A stretch of 64,000 nucleotides of DNA, from assembly GCA_903858015.1 (NCBI GenBank), contig CAIOGZ010000018.1, positions 186,001 to 250,000 of the forward strand, read 5' to 3'. The stretch's first letter is position 1; every line of letters starts with the position of its first letter. The stretch comes from an uncultured cyanobacterium. Lineage in GTDB: Bacteria > Cyanobacteriota > Cyanobacteriia > PCC-6307 > Cyanobiaceae. The notes under the pieces were generated by a model. The model searched no databases and was not told the origin of the DNA. It was given only the letters and a program-made list of their open reading frames with translations. The position numbers and the translations under genes are program-made. Positions 42,232 through 50,403 of this stretch are shown in pieces.

Positions 42232-44429
42232 CAGGGTGAGGCGGTGGAGGAGCGCACGATCTGCCCCCAGAGCTCAGCGGCCAGGTGGCTGGTGGAGCGG
42301 CTGGGGCTGTTGTCGTCGTTGCCGAGCCAGACGCCCATCACCCAATGGCGAGCCGGCACCGCCCCGACGAAGAGGAGATCGCGACCGTCGTTGGTGGTGC
42401 CCGTTTTGCCCCAGCTGTCGGCGCCAACCCAGGCGGCGCTGCCGGTGCCGCCATTGACCACCCCCCGCAGCAGCTCCTGCAGGGTTTTGGCGGTGGCAGC
42501 CGTCATCGCCCGGCGGCCGGCGCTACCCCCATCCCCGCCAGGGGCAGTTGGGGTCCTGGCGGCGGCTTGGGCTTTGGCTGGAGCTTTAGCTGGGGCTTTA
42601 GCTGGGGGCTGACTCTGGCGGCAGCCCTTCTCCGCCAATGCGGCCGAGCAGCCCTCCGCATCGGTCAGATGGCGGATGGTGCTGGGGGGATGCCAGAGGC
42701 CCTGATCGGCGACGGCGGCATAGGCGGCGGTGAGTTCGACCAGGGTCACCTCGCTCTGGCCCAGGGCCAGGCCCGGCACCGTGTTGAGGGGGGTGGTGAA
42801 GCCCAGGTCGCGGGCCTTGTGCACCACCGCCTCCAGCCCCACCCGGCGGGCCAGCCGCAGGGCGGCGGTGTTGCTGCTGATCGCCAGGGCCTGGCGCAGG
42901 CTGATCGAACCGCCGCAGCCGCTGTCGAAGTACTGGCCCTGCCAGCGAAGCGGGGCGCAGCTGACCAGGTCGCCGGGCCGGGCGCCGCGTTCGATCGCCA
43001 CGGTGTAGGGCACCAGTTTGAAGGTGCTGCCGGGCTGGCGCAGGGCCATCGAGGCCCGGTTGAATTGGCTCTGGCGGTAATCGCGACCCCCGACGATCGC
43101 CAGGATGCCGCCGTTGCGGCTGTCGAGCACCACCACCGCGCCCTCCGCAACGCCGAGGCCGCGGCTGGCATCGAGGTGATCGCGCAGCAATCTTTCGATC
43201 AACTCCTGCAGGGCCGGATCCAGGTGGGTGCCGACGAGGTAGTTGCCTTCGGCGGCCACATCGGCTCCGACCATGGCATCGAGGTCGCGGCGCACCTGGT
43301 CGCTGTAGTAGGGAAGGGCGCGCCGGCTGCTGGCGCGGCAGGCATCGGCCGCCAGCCGGATCGGCCGGCGCCGGGCGGCGCGCCCCGGATCGGCAGCGAG
43401 GCGACCGCTATCGACCATCTTGTGCAGCACCGCGTTGCGGGCTTCGAGCGCCGCCTGGGGCGAGCTGCAAGGGTCGTGGCCATAGGGGGAGGAGAGCAGC
43501 CCCACCAACAGGGCCGCCTCCTCAACCTCAAGCCGCAGGGCGGGCTTGCCGAACAGGCGTCTGGAGGCATCTTCAAAGCCCCAGTCGACCCCGAGGAAGG
43601 CACGGTTGAGGTAGCTGAGCAGCAGCTCCCCTTTGCTGAAGCGGGCCTCGAGCTGGAGGGCGACGAGTAGTTCACGCCATTTGCGGGCCAGGGTTTCCCC
43701 CTGGCCCACCTGGGCCGGATAGAGGCTGCGGGCAAGTTGCTGGGTGAGGGTGGAGCCGCCTTCCAAGACGCGTCCACCGATCAGATTGGCAACCAGGGCC
43801 CTGCCGGTGCCGATCGGATCGATGCCGGGATGCCACCAGAAGCGGCTGTCCTCACTGGCGAGCAGGGCATCGATCAGCAGCTGGGGGTAACCCTCCAGCC
43901 CCCTCTGTTCCCGGTGGGGGCGGTCATCGGCGGGGGCGATCGGCCGATCGCCACGGTCGTAGAGGAGCAGTGGCCCGCGCACGCTGGCGAGGCTGCCGCG
44001 GATGGGCAGGGTCACTAGCCCCAGCAGCAACAGCAGCAGCCCGCCGCCGGCCAAGCCGGCCAGGCCGACCACCACCAGGCGCAGCAGCTGCTTCCAGCGC
44101 CGCCGGCCTGGGGCGTGGAAGCTGATCAGCGGCAGATCGGCCTGGTCGGGCGGACCGAAGCGCACCCGGTCACCGTCTTGAAGAAGCAGGGTGGACACCT
44201 GGCGACCTTGCCACCACAGACCATTGGTGGAGCCGCTGTCGCTGAGTAGCCAGCGGTTCTGGTACCGCTCCAGCAGGGCATGGCGACGGCTGACGGCCTG
44301 TTGATCGAGCACCAGTTCGGAGCTGCTGTCGCGGCCGATGCGGTAGAGGCTGCCATGCAGCACAAGGCGGCGATCGGGCTGGCCGTGCTGATGGATGGTG
44401 AGGGCGGCGGAGATCGGGTGATCAGCCAT
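42231..44429 (-). CDS. FHA domain fused to class A penicillin-binding protein
   Basis: 732 residues from ATG at 44429 (MADHPISAALTIHQHGQ). FHA domain at 1-95: YRIGRDSSSELVLDQQAVSRRHALLE and LLSDSGSTNGLWWQG. Then a membrane anchor (LLRLVVVGLAGLAGGGLLLLLLGLV). The transglycosylase (GT51) has LLASEDSRFWWHPGIDPIG and EGGSTLTQQLARSLY; the transpeptidase has RQPGSTFKLVPYT (SxxK), ISSNTAAL (SxN) and WGKTGTTNDGRD (KTG). It builds and cross-links peptidoglycan. The FHA part faces the cytoplasm and would bind phosphothreonine, linking wall synthesis to Ser/Thr kinase signalling. An 8-nt overlap with lspA precedes it. Confidence 0.93.
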   Translation of the reverse strand: MADHPISAALTIHQHGQPDRRLVLHGSLYRIGRDSSSELVLDQQAVSRRHALLERYQNRWLLSDSGSTNGLWWQGRQVSTLLLQDGDRVRFGPPDQADLPLISFHAPGRRRWKQLLRLVVVGLAGLAGGGLLLLLLGLVTLPIRGSLASVRGPLLLYDRGDRPIAPADDRPHREQRGLEGYPQLLIDALLASEDSRFWWHPGIDPIGTGRALVANLIGGRVLEGGSTLTQQLARSLYPAQVGQGETLARKWRELLVALQLEARFSKGELLLSYLNRAFLGVDWGFEDASRRLFGKPALRLEVEEAALLVGLLSSPYGHDPCSSPQAALEARNAVLHKMVDSGRLAADPGRAARRRPIRLAADACRASSRRALPYYSDQVRRDLDAMVGADVAAEGNYLVGTHLDPALQELIERLLRDHLDASRGLGVAEGAVVVLDSRNGGILAIVGGRDYRQSQFNRASMALRQPGSTFKLVPYTVAIERGARPGDLVSCAPLRWQGQYFDSGCGGSISLRQALAISSNTAALRLARRVGLEAVVHKARDLGFTTPLNTVPGLALGQSEVTLVELTAAYAAVADQGLWHPPSTIRHLTDAEGCSAALAEKGCRQSQPPAKAPAKAPAKAQAAARTPTAPGGDGGSAGRRAMTAATAKTLQELLRGVVNGGTGSAAWVGADSWGKTGTTNDGRDLLFVGAVPARHWVMGVWLGNDDNSPSRSTSHLAAELWGQIVRSSTASP

Positions 44430-45033
44430 GGCGACGGGGCCCGCTGTCGTGGGGGCCGACCCAGGGGGGCTCCCTGTTTGGGGGCTCCCCCCTTGGGGGT
44501 TCCCCCCTTGGGGGTTCGCTGGCGGAGCGGGGTAGCAGCGGCAGGAGTTGGTCGAGGGCAAAGCAGAGCACGGCCAGATTGATGGCCACATCGGCCAGGT
44601 TGAAGATGGGGAACTGGATCGGTAAGAAGGCGAGGAAATCGGTGACGGCACCGTGGCGCCAGCGGTCGAGGCCGTTGCCCACCGCGCCGCCGAGCAGAAA
44701 ACCGAGGGCCAGGTTGAGCCAGGCCCCCTGGGGAGGGCGCCAGAGAATCCAGACCAGTACGGCGACGCTGACCAGCAGGCTGACCAGCCCCAGGGCCAGG
44801 GGAGCGCCGCTGAACAGGCTGAAGGCGGCGCCGCTGTTGCTCACCCGTTGCAGGGCCAGCAGACCGGGCAGGAAGGGGCGCACCGCCCCGAGCGGCAACT
44901 GGCTGAGTACCCAGGCCTTGCTGAGTTGGTCGGCCCAGAACACCGCCAGGGCCAGCAGCAAAGTGGCGGCAGGCCACAGGCGAGGGCGCCTGGGCTGGGG
45001 CGTGCCGCCGGGGCGGTAGGGGGCTGGCGGCAT
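44422..45033 (-). CDS. lspA: Lipoprotein signal peptidase II
   Basis: 203 residues from ATG at 45033. Four helices, with the Asp-protease motifs LQRVSNSGAAFSLF, GNGLDRWRHGAVTDFLAF (first catalytic Asp) and PIFNLADVAINLA (second). LspA cuts lipoprotein signal peptides before the lipidated Cys, as in the lipoprotein encoded at 9733. The C-terminal 40 residues are Glu/Pro/Arg repeats produced by a 15-bp tandem repeat and are not part of the enzyme fold. Downstream of bioY and overlapping the PBP start. Confidence 0.93.
   Translation of the reverse strand: MPPAPYRPGGTPQPRRPRLWPAATLLLALAVFWADQLSKAWVLSQLPLGAVRPFLPGLLALQRVSNSGAAFSLFSGAPLALGLVSLLVSVAVLVWILWRPPQGAWLNLALGFLLGGAVGNGLDRWRHGAVTDFLAFLPIQFPIFNLADVAINLAVLCFALDQLLPLLPRSASEPPRGEPPRGEPPNREPPWVGPHDSGPRRHG
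44465..44517. repeat. 15-bp tandem repeat in the lspA 3' end
   Basis: About 3.5 units with 15-bp period, for example GGGGGCTCCCCCCTT at 44480 and GGGGGTTCCCCCCTT at 44495. On the minus strand it encodes GEPPR repeats. Each unit is internally near-palindromic (GGGGG...CCCCC), so it can fold as DNA or RNA. Confidence 0.88.
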
Positions 45034-45068
45034 GGGGCTTGGAATCGGCAGGGTCACGGGCGCAGGGA

Positions 45069-45638
45069 TCAGGAAGGAACCAGTAGCAGCCTGCGCAGCA
45101 ACCAGGCCAGCAAGCCAGCGGCGCAACAGAGCAGTAGCTGGGGCAAGAGGGCCAGGCCATATCCCAGCAGCAGGGGGAGCAGGGTGCTGCCCCAGCGGCC
45201 CGCCAGGGCACCGAGCAGCAGGTTGAGCAAACCGCAGAGATGCAACACCAGCAGCCCCACCACCGCAGCGCCGGTGAGGGCCAGCGGATCATCCATATCG
45301 CGCTGGCGGGCGAGGCGGCCGGTGACCCAAGCGGCGGGAATGAAGCCCGCCAGATAACCGAAGCCGGGATCGAGCAGATAGCCAATCCCGCCCCCCTCCT
45401 GGAACACCGGCAGTTGAAACAGCCCAACGCTCAAGTAGGCCACCGCCGCCAGCAGGGCACTGCGGGGACCGGCGACGAGGGCAGTGAGCAACAGGGCAGG
45501 CACCTGCAGGGTGATGCCAAGGGGCCTGAGGCTCCAGCCGGCTGCCTCGGGAAAGGGGATGGAGGCGGGGATCAGCCCACCGGCCACGATCAGCAGCAGA
45601 CCCGCGATCGCTCCGCTCCAGGTGGCAAGGGCCCGCAC
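45069..45638 (-). CDS. bioY: Biotin transporter BioY
   Basis: 189 residues, six helices. BioY signature: LGITLQVPALLLTALVAGPRSALLAAVAYLSVGLFQLPVFQEGGG and DPGFGYLAGFIPAAWVTGRLA. It is the substrate-binding S component that takes up biotin, alone or with an ECF energising module not seen here. It heads a minus-strand operon with lspA and the FHA-PBP gene, and diverges from sipA across 65 bp. Confidence 0.92.
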   Translation of the reverse strand: MRALATWSGAIAGLLLIVAGGLIPASIPFPEAAGWSLRPLGITLQVPALLLTALVAGPRSALLAAVAYLSVGLFQLPVFQEGGGIGYLLDPGFGYLAGFIPAAWVTGRLARQRDMDDPLALTGAAVVGLLVLHLCGLLNLLLGALAGRWGSTLLPLLLGYGLALLPQLLLCCAAGLLAWLLRRLLLVPS

Positions 45639-45703
45639 GCGATCCTCCGTAGCTACAGCCCATCCTGCTGCAGCTAGGTTCTGCTGAGAAGGGGAAAGCC
45701 GCC

Positions 45704-46018
45704 GTGCCGCGCCAGCCGAACGACCAGGGGGGGCCGGAACCAGCTGCCGAGGTGAGGCTGGAGCAGCCGGCGGGTTCAGGCTCTGGGGAGCAGCTGCTGG
45801 CGTTTGAGCTGGGCGATCGGGTCAGCCTGGCCCAACCGGTGCGGTACCTGAAAACAGCCGATCCGATGCCGATGCTGCGTCCCCCCGATCTGGTGGACCC
45901 CGGCGAGGTGGGGGTGGTGCAGGCGCTGCGCCCGCTGGACCAACTGGCGGTTCGCTTCCGGCGGGGCACCTTCTTGATCACCGCCAGGGAACTGAAGCGC
46001 CCAGGGGCGGAGGGCTGA
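45704..46018 (+). CDS. sipA: SipA-like (DUF3148) regulatory protein
   Basis: 104 residues from GTG at 45704, with GAGAAGGGGAAAG in the ribosome-binding region. The core GDRVSLAQPVRYLKTADPMPMLRPPDLVDPGEVGVVQAL and FRRGTFLITARELK matches SipA, a small SH3-like protein. SipA binds the sensor kinase NblS (Hik33) and adjusts light and nutrient stress responses, including phycobilisome degradation. The first 30 residues (Pro/Glu-rich) are extra. Confidence 0.88.
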   Translation: MPRQPNDQGGPEPAAEVRLEQPAGSGSGEQLLAFELGDRVSLAQPVRYLKTADPMPMLRPPDLVDPGEVGVVQALRPLDQLAVRFRRGTFLITARELKRPGAEG

Positions 46019-46046
46019 AGGTGCCGGCTGACGGACGACGGGGCCC

Positions 46047-47351
46047 TTAACTGAGCGGTGAAGCCTGCCAGGCGGCGCTGGCGGCCGCCAGCGCCGGCGG
46101 CGGGCCCACCAGGCTGAGCTGGGCCTGGGGTAACCAGCGGCGGGCGGCCCGCTGCAGATCAGCTCCATCGAGGGATTTGGCCCGCTCCAGGCAATGCTCG
46201 ACATGGTCGGCGCCCAGGCCATGGCTGAGCAGCAGGGCCAAGCGTTCGGCGATCTGGCTGCAGGTCTGGCGGCCCATGGCATCTTGACCGACGTATTTGG
46301 CGCGGGCCAGGTCGAGGGCGGCCGGCTCCAGGGGTTGGTCGAGCAAGCGCCGCCACTCCGCCAGCAGACAGGCGGTGGCCTCGGCGGCCCGCTCGGCGGA
46401 GGTGGAAAGGTGCATCACGAAGGGGGCCGGTCCACAGCGGGCCGGCAGGCTGACGCCCACGTCGTAGGCAAGCCCGCGCTCCTCCCGCATCACCACAAAC
46501 AGACGACTCGACATGCCCATGCCGAGGTGGGTCTGGAGCAGGCGCAAGGCGAGGGCATCGGGGTGGCCCAGGGGGATGGTGGGGCAGCCGAGCATCAACA
46601 CCAGCTGCTCGGTGTCCTGCTCGAGGGCCATCAGCGGCTCACCAGCGGCGGGATCCTGCCAGTCGTTGGCGGGGCTGGCGGTTGCCGGCGCTGGCATGCT
46701 GGTGGGCCAGGGCACGCCGGCCAGGTTTTGCTCCAGCAGATCGATGAGGGCGTCGGGAACCCGGCCGGAGAGCACCAACACGGCGCCGTGCTGGCCTAGG
46801 CCAGCGACCAGCTCGGCCAGAAGGGCCGGCTCAATGGCTGCCAGCTCGGTTTCCACCCCCAGGGGATCGTGGCCATAGGGACCATGGCCATAGAGCTGGC
46901 GAAGCAGCTGGTCGTGGGCCAGCTGGTAGGGATCTTCCTTCTGGCGTTGCAGGGTTTGGAGGTTGAGTTGGCGCTCAATCGCCACCTGGTCGGCCGCCAG
47001 GCCAGGCAGGCGCACCATCGCCAGCAGCAGCGGCAGCAGCTCTGGTGCGTCAGCGGCGGCACACTTGAGGCCAATGACGAGGGCATCCTCCAGGGCATCG
47101 GCCCGCAGGGCGGCTCCGGCCCCTTCGACGAGATCAGCGAGGGCATCGGCATCGAGGTTGCCGCAACCGCGGCTCATCACCCCGGCCAGGAGCTGGTGGG
47201 CGCCCCGCTGGCCGGCGGGATCGGCACCGCTACCGCCGCGGATCACCAGGCGGGCCGCCAGGATGGCCGGGCCGGGCCGGGGGCTGACCAACACCGGCAG
47301 ACCGCCGCAAAGGGTGAAGCAGCGGTGGTCGGCCCTGGGGGAGGCGCTCAT
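46047..47351 (-). CDS. M16 peptidase-like protein, catalytically degenerate partner
   Basis: 434 residues. M16 fold: LPVLVSPRPGPAILAARLVIRGGSG, then the position of the zinc motif HxxEH reads AHQLLAG, so the two metal residues are missing. The C-terminal half keeps MSSRLFVVMREERGLAYDVGVSLPARCG, the R..Y substrate-contact motif of non-catalytic subunits. It overlaps the catalytic M16 gene by 4 nt; the pair resembles the alpha/beta arrangement of mitochondrial processing peptidase. Substrates are unknown. Confidence 0.9.
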   Translation of the reverse strand: MSASPRADHRCFTLCGGLPVLVSPRPGPAILAARLVIRGGSGADPAGQRGAHQLLAGVMSRGCGNLDADALADLVEGAGAALRADALEDALVIGLKCAAADAPELLPLLLAMVRLPGLAADQVAIERQLNLQTLQRQKEDPYQLAHDQLLRQLYGHGPYGHDPLGVETELAAIEPALLAELVAGLGQHGAVLVLSGRVPDALIDLLEQNLAGVPWPTSMPAPATASPANDWQDPAAGEPLMALEQDTEQLVLMLGCPTIPLGHPDALALRLLQTHLGMGMSSRLFVVMREERGLAYDVGVSLPARCGPAPFVMHLSTSAERAAEATACLLAEWRRLLDQPLEPAALDLARAKYVGQDAMGRQTCSQIAERLALLLSHGLGADHVEHCLERAKSLDGADLQRAARRWLPQAQLSLVGPPPALAAASAAWQASPLS

Positions 47352-48622
47352 GCGGGCACCGCCTCCAGCAGGCAGGCGCGGGCTGGGTCAAGGCTGGCCA
47401 GGGCTTCGCTGCGCAGTTGCTCCGGGTCCCAGGCCTCGATCGCCTCAAGCGGGGCCTCCAGGCTGTGGTGGCGTGACCAGAGCTGGCTGGGGGCGATCAA
47501 TCCGGCCACGGGGCCGGCAGCCTCCATGGCGAAGCAGTAGCTGTTGGTTACCAACCGCTTCACCCGGGACCATTCGATCGGACCCACCGGCTCGGCCATC
47601 ACCTCCTGCCACACCGCCTGAATGGCGGCGCGAACCGCCGGCAATTCGGTCGGTTCGCAGACCGCCTCCAACAGGGCGAGGCTGCCGCATTCCATGACGT
47701 GGAGATCGAGATCGATGCTTTCTACGATCTGGAGCTGCTCCCGCAGCCGTTCCACCAAGCGGCTGCGGCGCCCTTCGGCCAACAGCGATGTGGCTAAGTC
47801 GGCCCCGATCACGCCGCGCAGATCGCGGGCGGGGGGCTGGCCCCAGGCCATCAACAGGCGAGCCGCCTCAAGGCGGGGCAACTCCAGCCGCTGCTCCCCC
47901 GGCTTGAGGGCAAGGGGAGGGGGCTGGGGCAGATCGGGGAGGAGTGGTAAGGCAGCGAGGGCGCCGGCGGCGGCCCGCTCCTCCAGCCGGCCATCGTCGA
48001 GGGCGCCGGTAAGGGCGAGCACGCAACGGCCACCGCCATAGAGGCGGCGATGGAAGGCGGCCATGGCAGCGGGATCGTGGGCCAGCAGGGCTTCGCGGCG
48101 GCCCAGGATCGGCAGGCCGTAGGGATGGCCGGGGCAGGCGATCGCCAAAAGGTGTTGGAGCGCCACCTCCTCGGGCTGGTCTTCGCTCTGGGTTAGCTCC
48201 TCGAGCACCACCTGGCGCTCCATCGCGAAGGCCTCGCCATCAAGCCGGGGTTGGAGCACCAGATCGAGCAGCAAATCAAGGGCCTCGGGGGCGGCTTCGG
48301 GGGGAATCAGCACGTGGTAGTGCACGTCATCGAAGCCGGTGGCGGCATTGCTGCTGCCGCCGAGGGCCTCCACCCGGCGGTCAAATTCTCCGGCCGCCAG
48401 GCTATGGCTGCCCTTGAACACCATGTGTTCGAGGAAGTGGGCGATGCCGCTTTCGTTGGCCGTTTCGAACAGGCTGCCGGCACGGCACCAGAAATCGAGG
48501 CACACCAGGGGAGCTCCGGCGAGCGGCAGGCTCACCAGTTCAGCGCCGTTGGGGAGTACCCGTCGGCGGGGCTGCTCCAGATCCGGGAGCAACAGGCCGC
48601 TACGACGGGGGGAAGGGGGCAT
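47348..48622 (-). CDS. M16 zinc metallopeptidase, catalytic subunit
   Basis: 424 residues from ATG at 48622 (MPPSPRRSGLLLPDLEQPRR). The inverted zinc motif is intact: ESGIAHFLEHMVFKGS, with the third ligand region in RQVVLEELTQSEDQPEE. The remainder has the second M16 repeat (LLAEGRRSRLVERLREQLQIVESIDLDL). It probably degrades peptides or processes proteins together with the degenerate partner, whose start overlaps its stop. It diverges from pcyA with 43 bp between the starts. Confidence 0.92.
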   Translation of the reverse strand: MPPSPRRSGLLLPDLEQPRRRVLPNGAELVSLPLAGAPLVCLDFWCRAGSLFETANESGIAHFLEHMVFKGSHSLAAGEFDRRVEALGGSSNAATGFDDVHYHVLIPPEAAPEALDLLLDLVLQPRLDGEAFAMERQVVLEELTQSEDQPEEVALQHLLAIACPGHPYGLPILGRREALLAHDPAAMAAFHRRLYGGGRCVLALTGALDDGRLEERAAAGALAALPLLPDLPQPPPLALKPGEQRLELPRLEAARLLMAWGQPPARDLRGVIGADLATSLLAEGRRSRLVERLREQLQIVESIDLDLHVMECGSLALLEAVCEPTELPAVRAAIQAVWQEVMAEPVGPIEWSRVKRLVTNSYCFAMEAAGPVAGLIAPSQLWSRHHSLEAPLEAIEAWDPEQLRSEALASLDPARACLLEAVPA

Positions 48623-48665
48623 GCGCGGATGGCAGGATCGCCATTCTGCCGGCTGTAGCGCCGCA

Positions 48666-49457
48666 ATGACACCGGTTCCCATGCCCAGCTCCCCAGGCGC
48701 CGGCGTTGAGCCGGGCCCAGCCGCCCGATCCGACGGCATCCACCCCCTGGTCGATGCCCTAGCGGAGCGGATTCGAACCTGCCGCGACGCCCTGCCGGAT
48801 CTGGAACCCCTAGGGATCGATCCAGCCCTCGAGGCGATCAGCGGCAGCCTCGATGGTGAAAACCTATTCATCCGCAACGAGGTGCACCGCTGCCGCGGCT
48901 TGCGCAAGCTGCACCTCGAAACGGCGCGATTGGGCGCCGGCCTGCAGATCCTGCACTGCGTGTACTTTCCGGATGCCGCCTACGACCTGCCGGTGTTCGG
49001 TGCCGACATCGTGGCCGGCCGGGCTGGGGTGTCGGCGGCGATCGTGGATCTTTCGCCGGTGGCCGGCAGGCTGCCGGAGTCGATCGACCGGGACCTAGCG
49101 GCCCTGCCCCGGGCAGATTTTGCTGAGCAGCGGCAACTGCCGCCGTGGGGTTCGATCTTCTCGCCCCACGTGTTGTTTGTGCGGCCCGCCGATGCCGCCG
49201 AGGAGCAGCGCTTCATCGAGCATGTGGGCGCGGTGCTGGGCGTGCTGGCCAAGGCGGTAGCGCAGGGCACCGCCCAGGGCCCGGGGCATCCGGCTACGGT
49301 TGAACGCTGGCAAGGGCAGCTTCGCTATTGCAAGCAACAGAAACAGAACGACAAGACCCGCCGGGTCCTGGAGAAGGCGTTCAACCCCGCCTGGGCCGAC
49401 CAGTACATCGAGACCCTGCTCTTCGACGACCCTCCCGAGCTCTGCTCGGCGCCCTGA
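48666..49457 (+). CDS. pcyA: Phycocyanobilin:ferredoxin oxidoreductase
   Basis: 263 residues from ATG at 48666; the ATG at 48681 is closer to usual length. Ferredoxin-dependent bilin reductase features: LFIRNEVHRCRGLRKLHLETARLGAGLQILHCVYFPDAAYDLPVFGADIVAG, including the catalytic Asp in FGADIV and the Glu/His in NEVH and LHLE. The C-terminus KTRRVLEKAFNPAWADQYIETLLFD is typical. PcyA reduces biliverdin by four electrons to phycocyanobilin, the chromophore of ApcF and other phycobiliproteins. It overlaps the DevB-like gene. Confidence 0.95.
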   Translation: MTPVPMPSSPGAGVEPGPAARSDGIHPLVDALAERIRTCRDALPDLEPLGIDPALEAISGSLDGENLFIRNEVHRCRGLRKLHLETARLGAGLQILHCVYFPDAAYDLPVFGADIVAGRAGVSAAIVDLSPVAGRLPESIDRDLAALPRADFAEQRQLPPWGSIFSPHVLFVRPADAAEEQRFIEHVGAVLGVLAKAVAQGTAQGPGHPATVERWQGQLRYCKQQKQNDKTRRVLEKAFNPAWADQYIETLLFDDPPELCSAP

Positions 49458-50359
49458 TTGGCCTGGCTGCCGCTGGGCTGGGGGCCATGGCTTGGAACCA
49501 GGGTTGGCTTCGGCATGGGCCCAAGCCCGTTGTGCAGCGGCCCCGTCGCCCGGCGCCACCGGCCGCCATCGAAGCGGTAGCGGCCTTGGGGCGGCTGGAA
49601 CCCGCCGGTGATACCCGCCTGCTGGCGGCTCCCGACAGCAGTCAGGGCGGCACGCCCCGAATCATTTCGCTCCAGGTCGTGGAGGGTGAGCGGGTCGCGG
49701 CCGGCCAACTGCTAGCCCGCTTTGACTCGGCCCCCAGCCAACGGGCCCAGCAGGCGCTACTCAAGGCCCGTATCACCAACCTGAAGCGGCGCCTGGGGGT
49801 GGAGAGCCGGGAGCTGGCCCGTTATCGCCAGCTCACCAAGGTGGGAGCGATCGCCGCCGATGAGCTCGATCGCCGCGAGCAGGACCACCTGCTGCTGCAG
49901 GGCCAGCTGCAGGAGGCCGAAGCCGAGCTAGTGAAGGTGGAGGTTGATCTCAACGACACCGAGCTGCGGGCCCCGATCGCCGGCACCGTGCTGCGGATCA
50001 ACACCCGGGTGGGCGAGCGGCCTGGCGATAAAGGCATCCTCGAACTGGGGGCCAGCGACCGAATGGAGGCGGTGGTGGAGGTGTACGAGAGCGATATCGG
50101 CAGGGTTAAAGTCGGCATGGCGGCGCGCCTCAGCAGCGAGAACGGCGGCTTCCGTGGCACCCTGGCGGGCCGGGTGAGCCGGATCAGCCCCCAGGTGCGC
50201 CAGCGGCAGGTGCTCTCCACCGACCCGAGCGGCGATGCTGATGCCCGGATCGTGGAGGTACGGGTGGAGCTGGATCCGGCCGACGCCCGGCGGGTGCGCC
50301 AGCTGACCGGCCTGAAGGTGATCGCCCGGTTGGCGCCACCGGCCCGGGGGACGCCATGA
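49328..50359 (+). CDS. devB: DevB-like membrane fusion protein (HlyD family)
   Basis: 343 residues from a TTG at 49328, which lies 130 bp inside pcyA. The next start, ATG at 49487, would lose the membrane helix ALLGALIGLAAAGLGAMAW, so the true start is probably an atypical codon near the pcyA stop. The adaptor fold shows AALGRLEPAGDTRLLAAP, VVEGERVAAGQLLARFDS, a coiled hairpin (residues about 135-210) and ELRAPIAGTVLRINTRVGE. DevBCA systems export glycolipids or other envelope lipids; in non-heterocystous strains the cargo is unknown. Confidence 0.88.
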   Translation: MQATETERQDPPGPGEGVQPRLGRPVHRDPALRRPSRALLGALIGLAAAGLGAMAWNQGWLRHGPKPVVQRPRRPAPPAAIEAVAALGRLEPAGDTRLLAAPDSSQGGTPRIISLQVVEGERVAAGQLLARFDSAPSQRAQQALLKARITNLKRRLGVESRELARYRQLTKVGAIAADELDRREQDHLLLQGQLQEAEAELVKVEVDLNDTELRAPIAGTVLRINTRVGERPGDKGILELGASDRMEAVVEVYESDIGRVKVGMAARLSSENGGFRGTLAGRVSRISPQVRQRQVLSTDPSGDADARIVEVRVELDPADARRVRQLTGLKVIARLAPPARGTP

Positions 50360-50403
50360 ACGAGCACGACGCCAGCGGATCGGTGCTGGCCCAAGCGCCG
50401 TGA
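50356..50403 (+). other. 15-codon mini-ORF bridging devB and devC
   Basis: ATG at 50356 overlaps the devB stop (ATGA), and its own TGA overlaps the GTG start of devC (GTGA). It encodes MNEHDASGSVLAQAP. It may serve as a translational bridge keeping ribosomes on the message between the two genes; the peptide itself need not be functional. Confidence 0.4.
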
